This document shows, piece by piece, positions 27,517 to 35,442 of a DNA stretch of 64,000 nt (the first letter of the stretch is position 1; each line of letters opens with the position of its first letter). This stretch comes from Rhizobium sp. S152 (GTDB lineage Bacteria; Pseudomonadota; Alphaproteobacteria; Rhizobiales; Rhizobiaceae): the NCBI RefSeq assembly GCF_030380735.1, contig NZ_JAUDRZ010000011.1, positions 62,001-126,000 of the forward strand, given 5' to 3'. Below the pieces are notes generated by a model, which saw only the letters and a list, made by a program, of their open reading frames with translations, searched no databases and was not told the origin of the DNA. Position numbers and translations under genes: made by a program.

Positions 27517-28635
27517 TTAGAACGAGGTCGGACGCGGCATCGGCACGGGAATGTTAGCGGTGTCGCCAACGCCGACCGTAGCCACCTTGTCGGGCTGCGG
27601 CTCCTCCTGACCGGGGATGAGGCCCGCATAGACGAAGTTCGGCTCGCGAGTCATTTGCTGGATATAGGGCGAATGGATCTTCATCCGGCCCACTTCGTCG
27701 CGGGTTTCGCTGCGGATCTTGGCGCCCTTGGCGCTGCAGATCTCGGCGGTGATATCGGCGACCTCAGGGGTTTCGCCATAGGGTTTAAGCGTGCCGAGCG
27801 TGTCCGTGGCCGGAAACTGCGTGGTGAAGCCGCGCTGCAGCATGTCGGCGGAGGCATCCGCGCGGGCTGCGAGGCTATCGGTGCCGAGCACGACGGAAAC
27901 AAGCGTGCGGCCGTCGCGCGTCGCCGAACTGATCTGGTTGAAACCGGATGCGCAGATGAAGCCGGTCTTCATCCCGTCGGCACCGGCGAAGCGGCCGATC
28001 AGCATGTTGATGGCGGGGATGTTCTGCTTGCCCGTGGTGATGCCCTCGACCGAGAAATAGCCGGCATATTGCGGAAAGTCGCGGCGCAGCGCCACCGACA
28101 GGATCGCCAGATCGCGCGCCGTCGTGTACTGGCCCTTGCCGGGCAGGCCGTTCGGGTTGACGAAATGAGAATCCGTCATGCCGAGCTTGGCGGCTTCGGC
28201 GTTCATCCGGAGCACAAAGCCCTCCTGGGTGCCGCCTACCGCTTCCGCCACGGCCACCGCGACATCGTTGGCAGACTTCACGATCAGGATCTTCAGCGCG
28301 CTGTCGAGCGTCAGCTTCTGGCCGGGCTTGAAATACATCTTGGCCGGCGGCTGCGCGGCGGCGCGCTTGCTCATGACGATAGGGGTATCGACGCTGATCT
28401 GGCCGGAGCGGATCGCGTCGAAGGTGGTGTAGATCGTCATCAGCTTGGTCAGCGACGCCGGATACCACTTGCGGAACGCGTCCTCGTGCTCCAGCACGCG
28501 ACCGCTCTGCACATCCACCAGGATGTGCGGGTTGGCATAGGCCTGCGACACGCCTGCAAAGGCGATGGCGGCTGCGGAAGCTGCGATTGAGAGCGGCCGC
28601 ATGGCGGCAAACAGGCGATTTTGGCGCGTCGACAC
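27517..28635 (-). CDS. D-alanyl-D-alanine carboxypeptidase (penicillin-binding protein)
   Basis: The 372-residue serine peptidase of the S11 family trims terminal D-Ala from peptidoglycan stem peptides. It has a signal peptide (about 1-34, G-V-S-Q-A-Y-A). The catalytic motifs are S61-L-T-K64, S120-A-N122 and K222-T-G224. The C-terminal part after about 255 may be a membrane-associating tail. It is the probable first gene of a two-gene unit with the His-rich GTPase, and it is divergent from the M20 hydrolase. Confidence 0.93.
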   Translation of the reverse strand: MSTRQNRLFAAMRPLSIAASAAAIAFAGVSQAYANPHILVDVQSGRVLEHEDAFRKWYPASLTKLMTIYTTFDAIRSGQISVDTPIVMSKRAAAQPPAKMYFKPGQKLTLDSALKILIVKSANDVAVAVAEAVGGTQEGFVLRMNAEAAKLGMTDSHFVNPNGLPGKGQYTTARDLAILSVALRRDFPQYAGYFSVEGITTGKQNIPAINMLIGRFAGADGMKTGFICASGFNQISSATRDGRTLVSVVLGTDSLAARADASADMLQRGFTTQFPATDTLGTLKPYGETPEVADITAEICSAKGAKIRSETRDEVGRMKIHSPYIQQMTREPNFVYAGLIPGQEEPQPDKVATVGVGDTANIPVPMPRPTSF

Positions 28636-28788
28636 GGTTTGTCCTCAAAGATGTCGGGGTGTCTCGAAAGTTTCCCCTATTTAACGTATATGGCCATGAC
28701 ATGGCAAAGGTCATTGACTAACTTATTTCCGCGGCATGGTGTCTCCTTTCATTCGACACCGCCGTTTCGATTTCAAGGGAAAGCACGC

Positions 28789-29952
28789 ATGCCGATTTTG
28801 AACAGAGCCGCCGAACTTCAGGACGAAGTGACAGAATGGCGCCGGCACATCCATGAGCGCCCGGAACTGCTCTTCGCCGTCGAGAACACCGCGGCCTTCG
28901 TCGCCGAAAAGCTCAAGGAATTCGGCGTCGACGAAATCGTCACCGGCATCGGCCGCACCGGGGTCGTCGGCGTCATCAGGGGCAAGGGCGAGGGCAGCCG
29001 TGCCATCGGCCTGCGCGCCGACATGGACGCGCTGCCGCTGACGGAGATCTCCGGCAAGCCCTGGGCCTCGACAACGCCTGGCAAGATGCACGCCTGCGGC
29101 CATGACGGCCACACCGCCATGCTTCTCGGCGCCGCCAAGTACCTCGCCGAAACCCGCAATTTCAATGGCAGCGTCGCGGTCATCTTCCAGCCCGCCGAAG
29201 AGGGCGGCGCCGGTGGCGACCTCATGGTCAAGGACGGCATGATGGAGCGCTTCGGCATCGAGGAAGTCTACGGCATGCACAACCTGCCGGGTCTGCCCGT
29301 CGGCCAGTTCGCCACCCGCAAGGGTCCGATCATGGCAGCGACCGACGAGTTCACCGTGACCGTAAAGGGCCGCGGCGGGCACGCCGCGCAGCCGAACCGC
29401 ACCATCGATCCGATCGCCATTGCCACCCAGATCATCACCAACCTGCAGATGATCGCATCACGCAATGTCGATCCGCTGCGCTCGGTCGTCGTCTCCGTCA
29501 CCAAGTTCAACGCCGGCTTTGCCCACAACGTCATCCCCAACGACGCGACCTTCGCCGGCACCGTGCGCACGCTCGACGAAGCCGTGCGCGATCAGGCCGA
29601 GAGCCGCTTCCGCCAGATCGTCGACGGCATCGCCGCCGCCCATGAGGCGCAGGCCGAGATCAATTTTCACCGCAACTATCCGGTCACCTCGAACCACGCC
29701 GACGAGACCGTGCACGCGATCGACGTCGCGCGCGACATCGCCGGCGCCAGCAACGTCAATCCCGAGATCGATCCGATGATGGGCGGCGAGGACTTCTCCT
29801 ATATGCTGATCGCCCGCCCCGGCGCCTTCATCTTCATCGGCAACGGCGACACCGCGGGCCTCCACAACCCCGCCTACGACTTCAACGACGAAGCCATCGC
29901 CCACGGCATCTCCTACTGGGTCCGCCTCGCCGAACAACGCCTCGGCGCCTGA
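28789..29952 (+). CDS. M20 family amidohydrolase (hippurate hydrolase type)
   Basis: The 387-residue zinc-dependent hydrolase resembles IAA-amino-acid or hippurate hydrolases. Motifs are R-A-D-M-D-A-L-P, the metal block H-A-C-G-H-D-G-H-T-A-M, Q-P-A-E-E-G-G-A-G, the dimerisation lid G-R-G-G-H-A-A-Q-P and M-G-G-E-D-F-S-Y. I used ATG 28789 with AAGGGAAAG upstream. The frame is open 56 codons further, but that stretch overlaps the divergent promoter region. The natural substrate is unknown. A strong terminator follows at 29975. Confidence 0.92.
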   Translation: MPILNRAAELQDEVTEWRRHIHERPELLFAVENTAAFVAEKLKEFGVDEIVTGIGRTGVVGVIRGKGEGSRAIGLRADMDALPLTEISGKPWASTTPGKMHACGHDGHTAMLLGAAKYLAETRNFNGSVAVIFQPAEEGGAGGDLMVKDGMMERFGIEEVYGMHNLPGLPVGQFATRKGPIMAATDEFTVTVKGRGGHAAQPNRTIDPIAIATQIITNLQMIASRNVDPLRSVVVSVTKFNAGFAHNVIPNDATFAGTVRTLDEAVRDQAESRFRQIVDGIAAAHEAQAEINFHRNYPVTSNHADETVHAIDVARDIAGASNVNPEIDPMMGGEDFSYMLIARPGAFIFIGNGDTAGLHNPAYDFNDEAIAHGISYWVRLAEQRLGA

Positions 29953-29974
29953 GCCGGACAAACGCGCGTAAAAG

Positions 29975-30000
29975 AGGCTTGGCTAAACGCCAAGCCTTTT
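29975..30000 (+). terminator. Rho-independent terminator after the M20 hydrolase
   Basis: AGGCTTGGC (29975-29983) pairs perfectly with GCCAAGCCT (29989-29997) around a five-base loop, followed by TTTT. It stands 20 bp before the tRNA-Arg 5' end, so the tRNA promoter must overlap it. Confidence 0.88.
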
Positions 30001-30018
30001 GTATGGATGGCTCTAAGT

Positions 30019-30095
30019 GGTCCCGTAGCTCAGCAGGATAGAGCATCAGATTCCTAATCTGAGGGTCACGCGTTCGAATCGCGTCGGGATCACCA
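30019..30095 (+). tRNA. tRNA-Arg (anticodon CCT)
   Basis: A 77-base cloverleaf with the CCA end encoded. The acceptor stem pairs GGTCCCG with CGGGATC (one G-T wobble). The D-arm is TAGCTCAGCAGGATAGAGC, and the anticodon stem-loop TCAGA-TTCCTAA-TCTGA places CCT in the anticodon. The T-arm is ACGCG-TTCGAAT-CGCGT. It reads AGG codons. No integrase gene or duplicated 3' end is nearby. Confidence 0.96.
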
Positions 30096-30259
30096 TTTTT
30101 TCGATAACCTCGTCAATATTTCACGGCATGCCGCGAACCTGTCGCGCCGATTTTCACCAATTTACGTCGTTTTCTGCGACTTACGATTGTCTGTTAGGCA
30201 TACCTTGCAACATGCGGCACGGTCTGCCACGTTCTCTCAATCAAACGGCGGAGGAAAAG

Positions 30260-30541
30260 TTGGCGAAAATTCTGCAGATCATCGGTGTGCTTATCGTGTT
30301 GGCCGTCCTGATAGCGCTACTTTTCCTCGTGGCTATCGGGAGCAGCGCGTCGGTTTTGTTCGTAGCACTGCCTTGGGCCATTCCGTCAATCGTGTGCGGG
30401 ATTCTTATAGCGGCGTTCGGATCGATGCTCGAACAACTTGTCGCCATCCGCCTGACTGCGGAGAAGCAGACCGCCATACTCGAAGAAATCGCTCACCCTC
30501 AGCCAAGGATGGGCGCTGTTTCTCGATCCGACCGGGGCTAA
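30260..30541 (+). CDS. Small hypothetical protein with two membrane segments
   Basis: The preferred start is a TTG at 30260, preceded by GGAGG with a 5-nt spacer, giving 93 residues. Two hydrophobic segments (about 5-30 and 36-58) are followed by a charged tail with E-K-Q-T-A-I-L-E-E-I. An in-frame ATG at 30212 or a start at 30128 would lengthen it. I do not recognise the family. Codon use is less G+C-biased than in the neighbours, a possible hint of transfer or rapid evolution. Confidence 0.5.
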   Translation: MAKILQIIGVLIVLAVLIALLFLVAIGSSASVLFVALPWAIPSIVCGILIAAFGSMLEQLVAIRLTAEKQTAILEEIAHPQPRMGAVSRSDRG

Positions 30542-30669
30542 GGGGCTCTGTCAAACCAGCCGTCGAGCCACTGCCATCGGCCACTTGCGCGGCCCCCCTT
30601 CCCTTTCCCGGTTCGCCCCTTAGTTAACCCCTCGTGTCGAAAGACTTTTTCGAAAAGGAGTGGGGATAT

Positions 30670-30837
30670 ATGGGTGCATCCATATTGATTGGAATTCTGA
30701 TCACCTTTCTGGTGATCGTTCTGGTTCTGTATCTGGTTCAACGCCTGCCGATCGACGCGCGTGCGCGCCAGATCGTGCAGATCATCGTCATCATCATCGG
30801 CATTGTCTCGCTGCTGAAATATCTCGCGGTATTCTGA
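30670..30837 (+). CDS. Small membrane protein (Thivi_2564-like)
   Basis: From ATG 30670 (AAGGAG 9 nt upstream) the protein is 55 residues, with two hydrophobic segments (about 4-22 and 34-52) around the polar P-I-D-A-R-A-R-Q motif. This layout resembles the small Thivi_2564 membrane family, an identification from memory. A GTG at 30634 would add 12 charged residues. It ends 7 bp before a strong terminator, so it is a transcription-unit end. Confidence 0.68.
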   Translation: MGASILIGILITFLVIVLVLYLVQRLPIDARARQIVQIIVIIIGIVSLLKYLAVF

Positions 30838-30844
30838 CCTCTCG

Positions 30845-30868
30845 GGCCCGGCGAAAGCCGGGCCTTTT
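30845..30868 (+). terminator. Rho-independent terminator
   Basis: GGCCCGGC (30845-30852) pairs with GCCGGGCC (30857-30864) around a GAAA tetraloop, followed by TTTT. It ends the small membrane protein gene. Confidence 0.92.
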
Positions 30869-30936
30869 CGCATGCGCCTCCGGCCGGAACCTTCGGCAAA
30901 TCCCGGCGTTAAGCTGGAAATAGAGGAGTGCTCGCC

Positions 30937-31089
30937 ATGCGCATGAAACTGACCTTGCTGGCAGTGACCTATCTCATCGTCAGCGGCGTTCTGATCGCCA
31001 CCACCTACAGGGCCACCGGCCCGATCACCACGCCCAAGACCGACCGCGCCGCTGCCACATCCTTCCTGGTCGAGCGCTTCGCCGGCTGA
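30937..31089 (+). CDS. Small hypothetical protein with one membrane segment
   Basis: A 50-residue open frame with ATG 30937 preceded by GAGGAG. It begins M-R-M-K-L-T-L-L-A-V-T-Y-L-I-V-S-G-V-L-I, a single hydrophobic segment (about 4-20). A short polar tail ends V-E-R-F-A-G. I do not recognise it. It ends 15 bp from the convergent gene. The good Shine-Dalgarno and codon bias argue that it is real. Confidence 0.5.
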   Translation: MRMKLTLLAVTYLIVSGVLIATTYRATGPITTPKTDRAAATSFLVERFAG

Positions 31090-31104
31090 GTGTGCCTGTC
31101 GCCG

Positions 31105-31761
31105 CTACCAGGTAATGTTGTAGTTCAGCCTGATGTTGCCTGATCGGTCCGCCGATCCGGGATCGTTCACAGTCGCGGTGAGATCAAGGTTCGGCACGAT
31201 ATTCTGGCTGACGACGAGCGAACTCGTGAACGCGCTGCTCACATTGTTGAAATTTGCCCCCGCCGAAACCGATGTGCCCGTCCATGGTTGAATGAGCTTC
31301 AGCGCCTGCGACGTCGTCACCGACGTCTGGCGCGTATCCACCGGATCATAGCTGACATTGACGGAGCGCGTAGTCTGCATGTCGAGCGAATCGGAGAATA
31401 TCCAGCTTCGCGAGCGGCTGAGCATCAGCGAGGCCGTGGCGCGCAGCGTATCGACGCGCACGCTGGCTGCCTGTTCGACGCGTGCGGCCGGCGTGACGCC
31501 TACCTTGCTGATCCGCCCCCACAAAGCCGCCTGCTCGCTGTCAGGCACCAGCGCGCCGCTTCGCGTCGAGGCAAGCCCGATATCGGCGCCGGCGCTGGTT
31601 TCCCATGCCATCGGCAGGCGAAAGCCCATCGTCGCCTTGTAGGAACGGTCGGAGACCTTCACCGGCGTCCAGATCACGAGATTGTCGGCACGGGCATCGG
31701 TCCCCACCGCAACGGACAAAGGTGCAATCAATAAAAGCAATGAACTGAGCGTCGTTCTCAT
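31105..31761 (-). CDS. Exported beta-rich protein, possible small outer-membrane protein
   Basis: From ATG 31761 the protein has 218 residues. A signal peptide (1-25, S-S-L-L-L-L-I-A-P-L-S-V-A-V-G) is followed by a chain rich in Ser, Thr and Val with alternating hydrophobic strands and few Cys. It ends ...L-N-Y-N-I-T-W. A C-terminal aromatic residue after an amphipathic strand is typical of outer-membrane beta-barrels. The family is not recognised. The longer open frame to 32031 covers intergenic sequence. Confidence 0.62.
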   Translation of the reverse strand: MRTTLSSLLLLIAPLSVAVGTDARADNLVIWTPVKVSDRSYKATMGFRLPMAWETSAGADIGLASTRSGALVPDSEQAALWGRISKVGVTPAARVEQAASVRVDTLRATASLMLSRSRSWIFSDSLDMQTTRSVNVSYDPVDTRQTSVTTSQALKLIQPWTGTSVSAGANFNNVSSAFTSSLVVSQNIVPNLDLTATVNDPGSADRSGNIRLNYNITW

Positions 31762-32103
31762 GGGGCTGCCGTCCCTTGGTAACGTGTGACGTAAATCTGA
31801 GACGCGCGGAAAAGCTTTCCTGGAACCCCACATGGCGTCCCGACGTCTCGTTGCTGGTTTTGAACTGGCGTCCGGGTCAATGCCCGAAACACCGTGCGGA
31901 CACGCCCTGGCGTATCCCGCCCGCCATGTAATCCGCCCAACGGGCGACGGCGGCACGATCGGTTGCAATGCACTAAGGATCACATCCAAGCGCCGTCTTG
32001 TAAACCCTCGGCCGCCAAAAATCTGCTGCACCGCACACTTGCCGCCCCCTTAAATCCCTTGTAGAGCCGGAGGCAAAAGCAGGAATTTTTGGCGAAATCC
32101 TTG
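31762..32103. other. Divergent intergenic region before dxr
   Basis: About 340 bp between the exported protein gene (leftward) and dxr (rightward), expected to carry both promoters. I saw no tRNA, strong hairpin or repeat in it. The small open frames on both strands have no ribosome-binding site or recognisable product. Confidence 0.45.
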
Positions 32104-33297
32104 ATGACATCAGGCAGAAAAGCGCCGCGGCGCCTCAGCATCTTCGGCTCCACCGGCTCGATCGGGCAGAATACGCTCGACGTCGTGCAACAGCTGGGTG
32201 GACGTGAGAATTATGAAATTCTTGCCGTCACCGGCAACGACAATGTCGATCTCCTGGCCGAGCAGGCGAAATCCGTGGGCGCCCGGCTTGCCGTCACCGC
32301 CAACGCCGAGCGCTACGACGCCTTGAAGGCAGCTCTTGCAGGCAGCGGCATTACCCCCGCCGCCGGCGTCTCGGGGCTGGCGGAAGCCGCCGATATGGAT
32401 GCCGACTGGGTGATGGCCTCGATCGTCGGCACAGCGGGGCTTCAGCCGACGCTCTCGGCCGCGCGCATGGGCGCCACGATCGCGCTTGCCAACAAGGAAT
32501 GCCTGGTATCCGCCGGCGATCTCTTCGTCGACGCCGTGCGCAAGGGCGGCGGCCAGTTGATCCCGGTCGACAGCGAACACAGCGCCATCTTCCAGTCGCT
32601 CGACGAGGACCAGCGCCACGCTGTCGAGCGGATCATCCTGACGGCCTCCGGCGGCCCCTTCCGCACATGGTCACGCGCCGAAATGGCCAATGTTACCGCC
32701 GCCGTCGCCCGCGCCCACCCGAACTGGTCGATGGGCCTGAAGATCTCGATCGGCAGCGCCTCGATGTTCAACAAGGCGCTGGAGATGATCGAGGCCAAGC
32801 ACCTCTTCGACATCAGGCCGGACCAGATCGAGGTCATCGTCCATCCGCAGTCGGTCATCCATTCCATGGTCGGCTATACCGATGGCTCCGTCATCGCCCA
32901 GCTCGGCAGCCCGGATATGCGCACCGCCATCGGCTATGCGCTGGAATATCCGCAGCGCCCGGCGCTGAATGTCGAGCGCCTGGATTTCGCCAGGCTGTCG
33001 CGGCTCGATTTCGAAGCCCCCGACGAACAGCGCTTCCCGGCCCTGCGCCTTGCGCGCGTGGCGCTCGAACGCGGCGGCCTGCAGGGCGCGATCATGAATG
33101 CCGCCGAGGAAGTCGCCTTCCACGCCTTCGTCGAGGAACGGATCGGCTTCCTGGAAATGGCCGATATCGCCGAGGCGGTGATGGACCTGATGATCTCGAC
33201 CGGCGCTGCCTCCAGCATGGACGACGTCTTCGCCGCCGACGCCGAAGCCCGTCACCGCGCCACCGAGCTGGTGGCGACCCGGGACAAGGCTGCGTGA
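32104..33297 (+). CDS. dxr: 1-deoxy-D-xylulose 5-phosphate reductoisomerase
   Basis: Dxr converts DXP to 2-C-methyl-D-erythritol 4-phosphate, the committed step of the MEP isoprenoid pathway. It has the NADPH motif F-G-S-T-G-S-I-G-Q-N-T, the metal/substrate block D-S-E-H-S-A-I-F-Q and S-M-F-N-K-A-L-E-M-I-E-A. ATG 32104 gives 397 residues; a TTG at 32089 could add five. It stands alone, not in the uppS-cdsA-dxr-bamA type of cluster common elsewhere. Confidence 0.94.
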   Translation: MTSGRKAPRRLSIFGSTGSIGQNTLDVVQQLGGRENYEILAVTGNDNVDLLAEQAKSVGARLAVTANAERYDALKAALAGSGITPAAGVSGLAEAADMDADWVMASIVGTAGLQPTLSAARMGATIALANKECLVSAGDLFVDAVRKGGGQLIPVDSEHSAIFQSLDEDQRHAVERIILTASGGPFRTWSRAEMANVTAAVARAHPNWSMGLKISIGSASMFNKALEMIEAKHLFDIRPDQIEVIVHPQSVIHSMVGYTDGSVIAQLGSPDMRTAIGYALEYPQRPALNVERLDFARLSRLDFEAPDEQRFPALRLARVALERGGLQGAIMNAAEEVAFHAFVEERIGFLEMADIAEAVMDLMISTGAASSMDDVFAADAEARHRATELVATRDKAA

Positions 33298-33363
33298 GGA
33301 TCTGATTAGCCGGCTAATGACACTGAGTTCAGCGACGGCGACTAAGACGAAAAAAAAGTCTTT

Positions 33364-34012
33364 ACAATAGGTTAACGCCGCACGAACCACCCACTGCCGT
33401 CATGCTCGGCCTTGTGCCGAGCATCTGCCACCGCATCAACTTGCTGGACGTGAATGGACACTTGGTGAAACGGCTGACGCGGTTTAGCGGCGGAACGAGG
33501 GAAGCCACTGCCTCGGACGACCCCGCGTCACCCTTCCAGTCACGCCGCACCGTTGCATTCCCGGCTACGTGCTTAGATCCTCGGCTCAAGGCCGAGGATG
33601 ACGCCGAAAGCGGGGAAAACGCAACCCGCCCAATAGGTTACCGCCGGCCGAGCCACCCACTGCCGTCATGCTCGGCTTTGTGCCGCGCATCTGCCACCGC
33701 ATCAACTTGCTGGACGTGAATGGACACTTGCTGAGACGCTGACGCGGTTTGGTGGCGGAACGAGGGCAACCCCCTGTCTCGGACGACCCAGCATCACTCT
33801 TCCAGTCACGCCGCACCGTTGCATTCCCGGCCACGTGCTTAGATCCTCGGCTCAAGGCCGAGGATGACGCCGAGAGTGGGGAAAACATCGTCAATCCAAT
33901 GAGTTAACGCCGCAAAGCCCCCTCCCGCGGACGTCATGCTCGGCCTTCTGCCGAGCATCTGCCAAGGACCCCACTCACTCGACGTGAGTGGACGCTTGGT
34001 GAGACCGAAAAC
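33364..34012. repeat. Tandem array of a 266-bp palindromic intergenic repeat (2 copies plus a partial third)
   Basis: Three copies of a unit beginning around CAATAGGTTAACGCCGC start near 33364, 33631 and 33897 (periods 266 and 268 by aligning the GTCATGCTCGG anchors at 33399, 33665 and 33933). Each full copy holds hairpin A, ATGCTCGGC with a five-base loop and GCCGAGCAT (33402-33424). It also holds hairpin B, ATCCTCGGC with TCAAG and GCCGAGGAT (33577-33599 and 33843-33865). B read backwards closely resembles A, so a 200-bp core is bounded by inverted palindromes. The third copy stops after the TGGACGCTTGGTGAGACC part. No coding frame is credible. It resembles the palindromic mosaic repeats known in rhizobia. 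Confidence 0.85.
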
Positions 34013-34035
34013 GCGGGTAAACGATGGACGTCGCC

Positions 34036-35250
34036 CTACGCGACGTGCCGTGCCAGCGCGCAGCGCGACCACAGCGAATGCAGCGCGCCGACCAGATGCT
34101 CGATATCGGCATCGGTGTGCAGCGGGGTGGGCGTGATGCGCAGGCGTTCAGTCTTCTTCGGCACCGTCGGATAGTTGATCGGCTGCACGTAGACGCCGCA
34201 ATTGTCGAGCAGCAGGTCGGAGATCCACTTGCACTTGGCCGCATCGCCGACCATGACAGGCACGATATGGCTCGGGTTCGGCATGTGCGGAATGCCGGCC
34301 TGATCGAGGGCGGCGCGCAGCATGCGGACGCGGTCCTGATGGCGGGCGCGCTCGAAGGGGCTGACCTTCAGGTGCTGGATCGAGGCCACGGCACCGGCGG
34401 CGAGCGCCGGCGGCAGCGCCGTGGTGAAGATGAAGCCGGAGGCGAACGAGCGGATGAAGTCGCAGAGCGCAGTGGACGCGGCGATATAGCCACCCATGAC
34501 GCCGAACGCCTTGCCGAGCGTGCCCTCGATCACGGTCAGGCGATCCATCAGCCCTTCGCGCTCGGCGATGCCGCCGCCGCGCGGGCCGTACATGCCCACC
34601 GCATGCACTTCGTCGAGATAGGTCATGGCGCCGTACTTGTCGGCGAGGTCGCAGATTTCCTTGATCGGCGCGATATCGCCGTCCATCGAATAGACGCTTT
34701 CGAACGCGATCATTTTCGGCGCCTTCGGATCGGCGGCGGCAAGCTTGGCCTCAAGATCCTTGACGTCATTGTGCTTCCAGATGACCTTTTCGCACTTCGC
34801 ATAGCGAATGCCCTCGATCATCGAAGCGTGGTTCAGCGCGTCGGAGAAGATGATCAATCCGGGGATCTTGGCGCCAAGCGTGCCGAGAGCCGCCCAGTTG
34901 GAAACGTAGCCCGAGGTGAAGACCAGGGCTGATTCCTTGCCGTGCAGATCGGCGAGTTCCTGCTCGAGCAGAACATGGTAGTGCGTGGTGCCAGAAATAT
35001 TCCGGGTGCCTCCCGCACCCGCGCCACAGTGATCGATGGCGTTCTTCATGGCTTCTACGACCTTGGGGTTCTGGCCCATGCCGAGATAGTCGTTGGAACA
35101 CCAGACCGTCACGTCCTTCGGTCCATCCGCCGTATGGCGTGTGGCGCGCGGGAAATTGCCACGATGACGCTCAAGATCGGCAAAAACGCGATAGCGGCCT
35201 TCCGAATGAAGGCCATCCAGCTCGTTTTTGAAAAACGCTTCGAAATCCAT
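34036..35250 (-). CDS. hemA: 5-aminolevulinate synthase
   Basis: ALA synthase condenses glycine with succinyl-CoA, the first haem step in Alphaproteobacteria. From ATG 35250 it is 404 residues, the normal size. It has the N-S/G-rich H-G-T-R-N-I-S-G-T block, the D-E-V-H-A-V-G-M-Y motif and Schiff-base K247 in E-G-T-L-G-K-A-F-G. The open frame extends 45 codons upstream, but that part does not resemble HemA. It is followed by the 266-bp repeat array. Confidence 0.96.
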   Translation of the reverse strand: MDFEAFFKNELDGLHSEGRYRVFADLERHRGNFPRATRHTADGPKDVTVWCSNDYLGMGQNPKVVEAMKNAIDHCGAGAGGTRNISGTTHYHVLLEQELADLHGKESALVFTSGYVSNWAALGTLGAKIPGLIIFSDALNHASMIEGIRYAKCEKVIWKHNDVKDLEAKLAAADPKAPKMIAFESVYSMDGDIAPIKEICDLADKYGAMTYLDEVHAVGMYGPRGGGIAEREGLMDRLTVIEGTLGKAFGVMGGYIAASTALCDFIRSFASGFIFTTALPPALAAGAVASIQHLKVSPFERARHQDRVRMLRAALDQAGIPHMPNPSHIVPVMVGDAAKCKWISDLLLDNCGVYVQPINYPTVPKKTERLRITPTPLHTDADIEHLVGALHSLWSRCALARHVA

Positions 35251-35352
35251 AGTCTGCTCCAGTATCGTGCAAGCGTTTTTGCCAACCGCGGCCCGCACGT
35301 CAACCCTTTGCGCCCGCAATACCGCCGACTGCGGCAAAAGGCGCATAGGTTT

Positions 35353-35367
35353 GAATTGTTTTAATTC
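35353..35367. promoter_or_regulatory. Palindrome upstream of hemA
   Basis: GAATT-GTTTT-AATTC is a perfect inverted repeat 103-117 nt before the hemA start codon. Weaker pairs extend outward to T35350 and A35370. AT-rich palindromes of this type serve as operators for regulators such as Irr, RirA or FNR in rhizobia, but the sequence does not match a consensus I can name. Confidence 0.28.
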
Positions 35368-35397
35368 GAAACTGGCGGCTCTCACAAGGGCGCATTG

Positions 35398-35431
35398 CCG
35401 CTCGCGGGGCGTAACCCTCCCCCGCGAGCGG
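35398..35431 (-). terminator. Hairpin after coxM
   Basis: CCGCTCGCGGGG (35398-35409) pairs perfectly with CCCCGCGAGCGG (35420-35431) around a 10-base loop, just 11 bp past the coxM stop. There is no T-run on the leftward strand, so it may be a structure-dependent terminator or mRNA end-stabiliser. Confidence 0.5.
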
Positions 35432-35442
35432 TCACGATGATG

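Noticed and set aside
30019-30600. tRNA-Arg as a prophage or island attachment site
   Set aside because: No integrase, no duplicated tRNA 3' end, and neighbours look chromosomal.
33364-34012. CRISPR array
   Set aside because: The repeat unit is 266 bp and tandem with internal palindromes; no short regular repeats with unique spacers and no cas genes.
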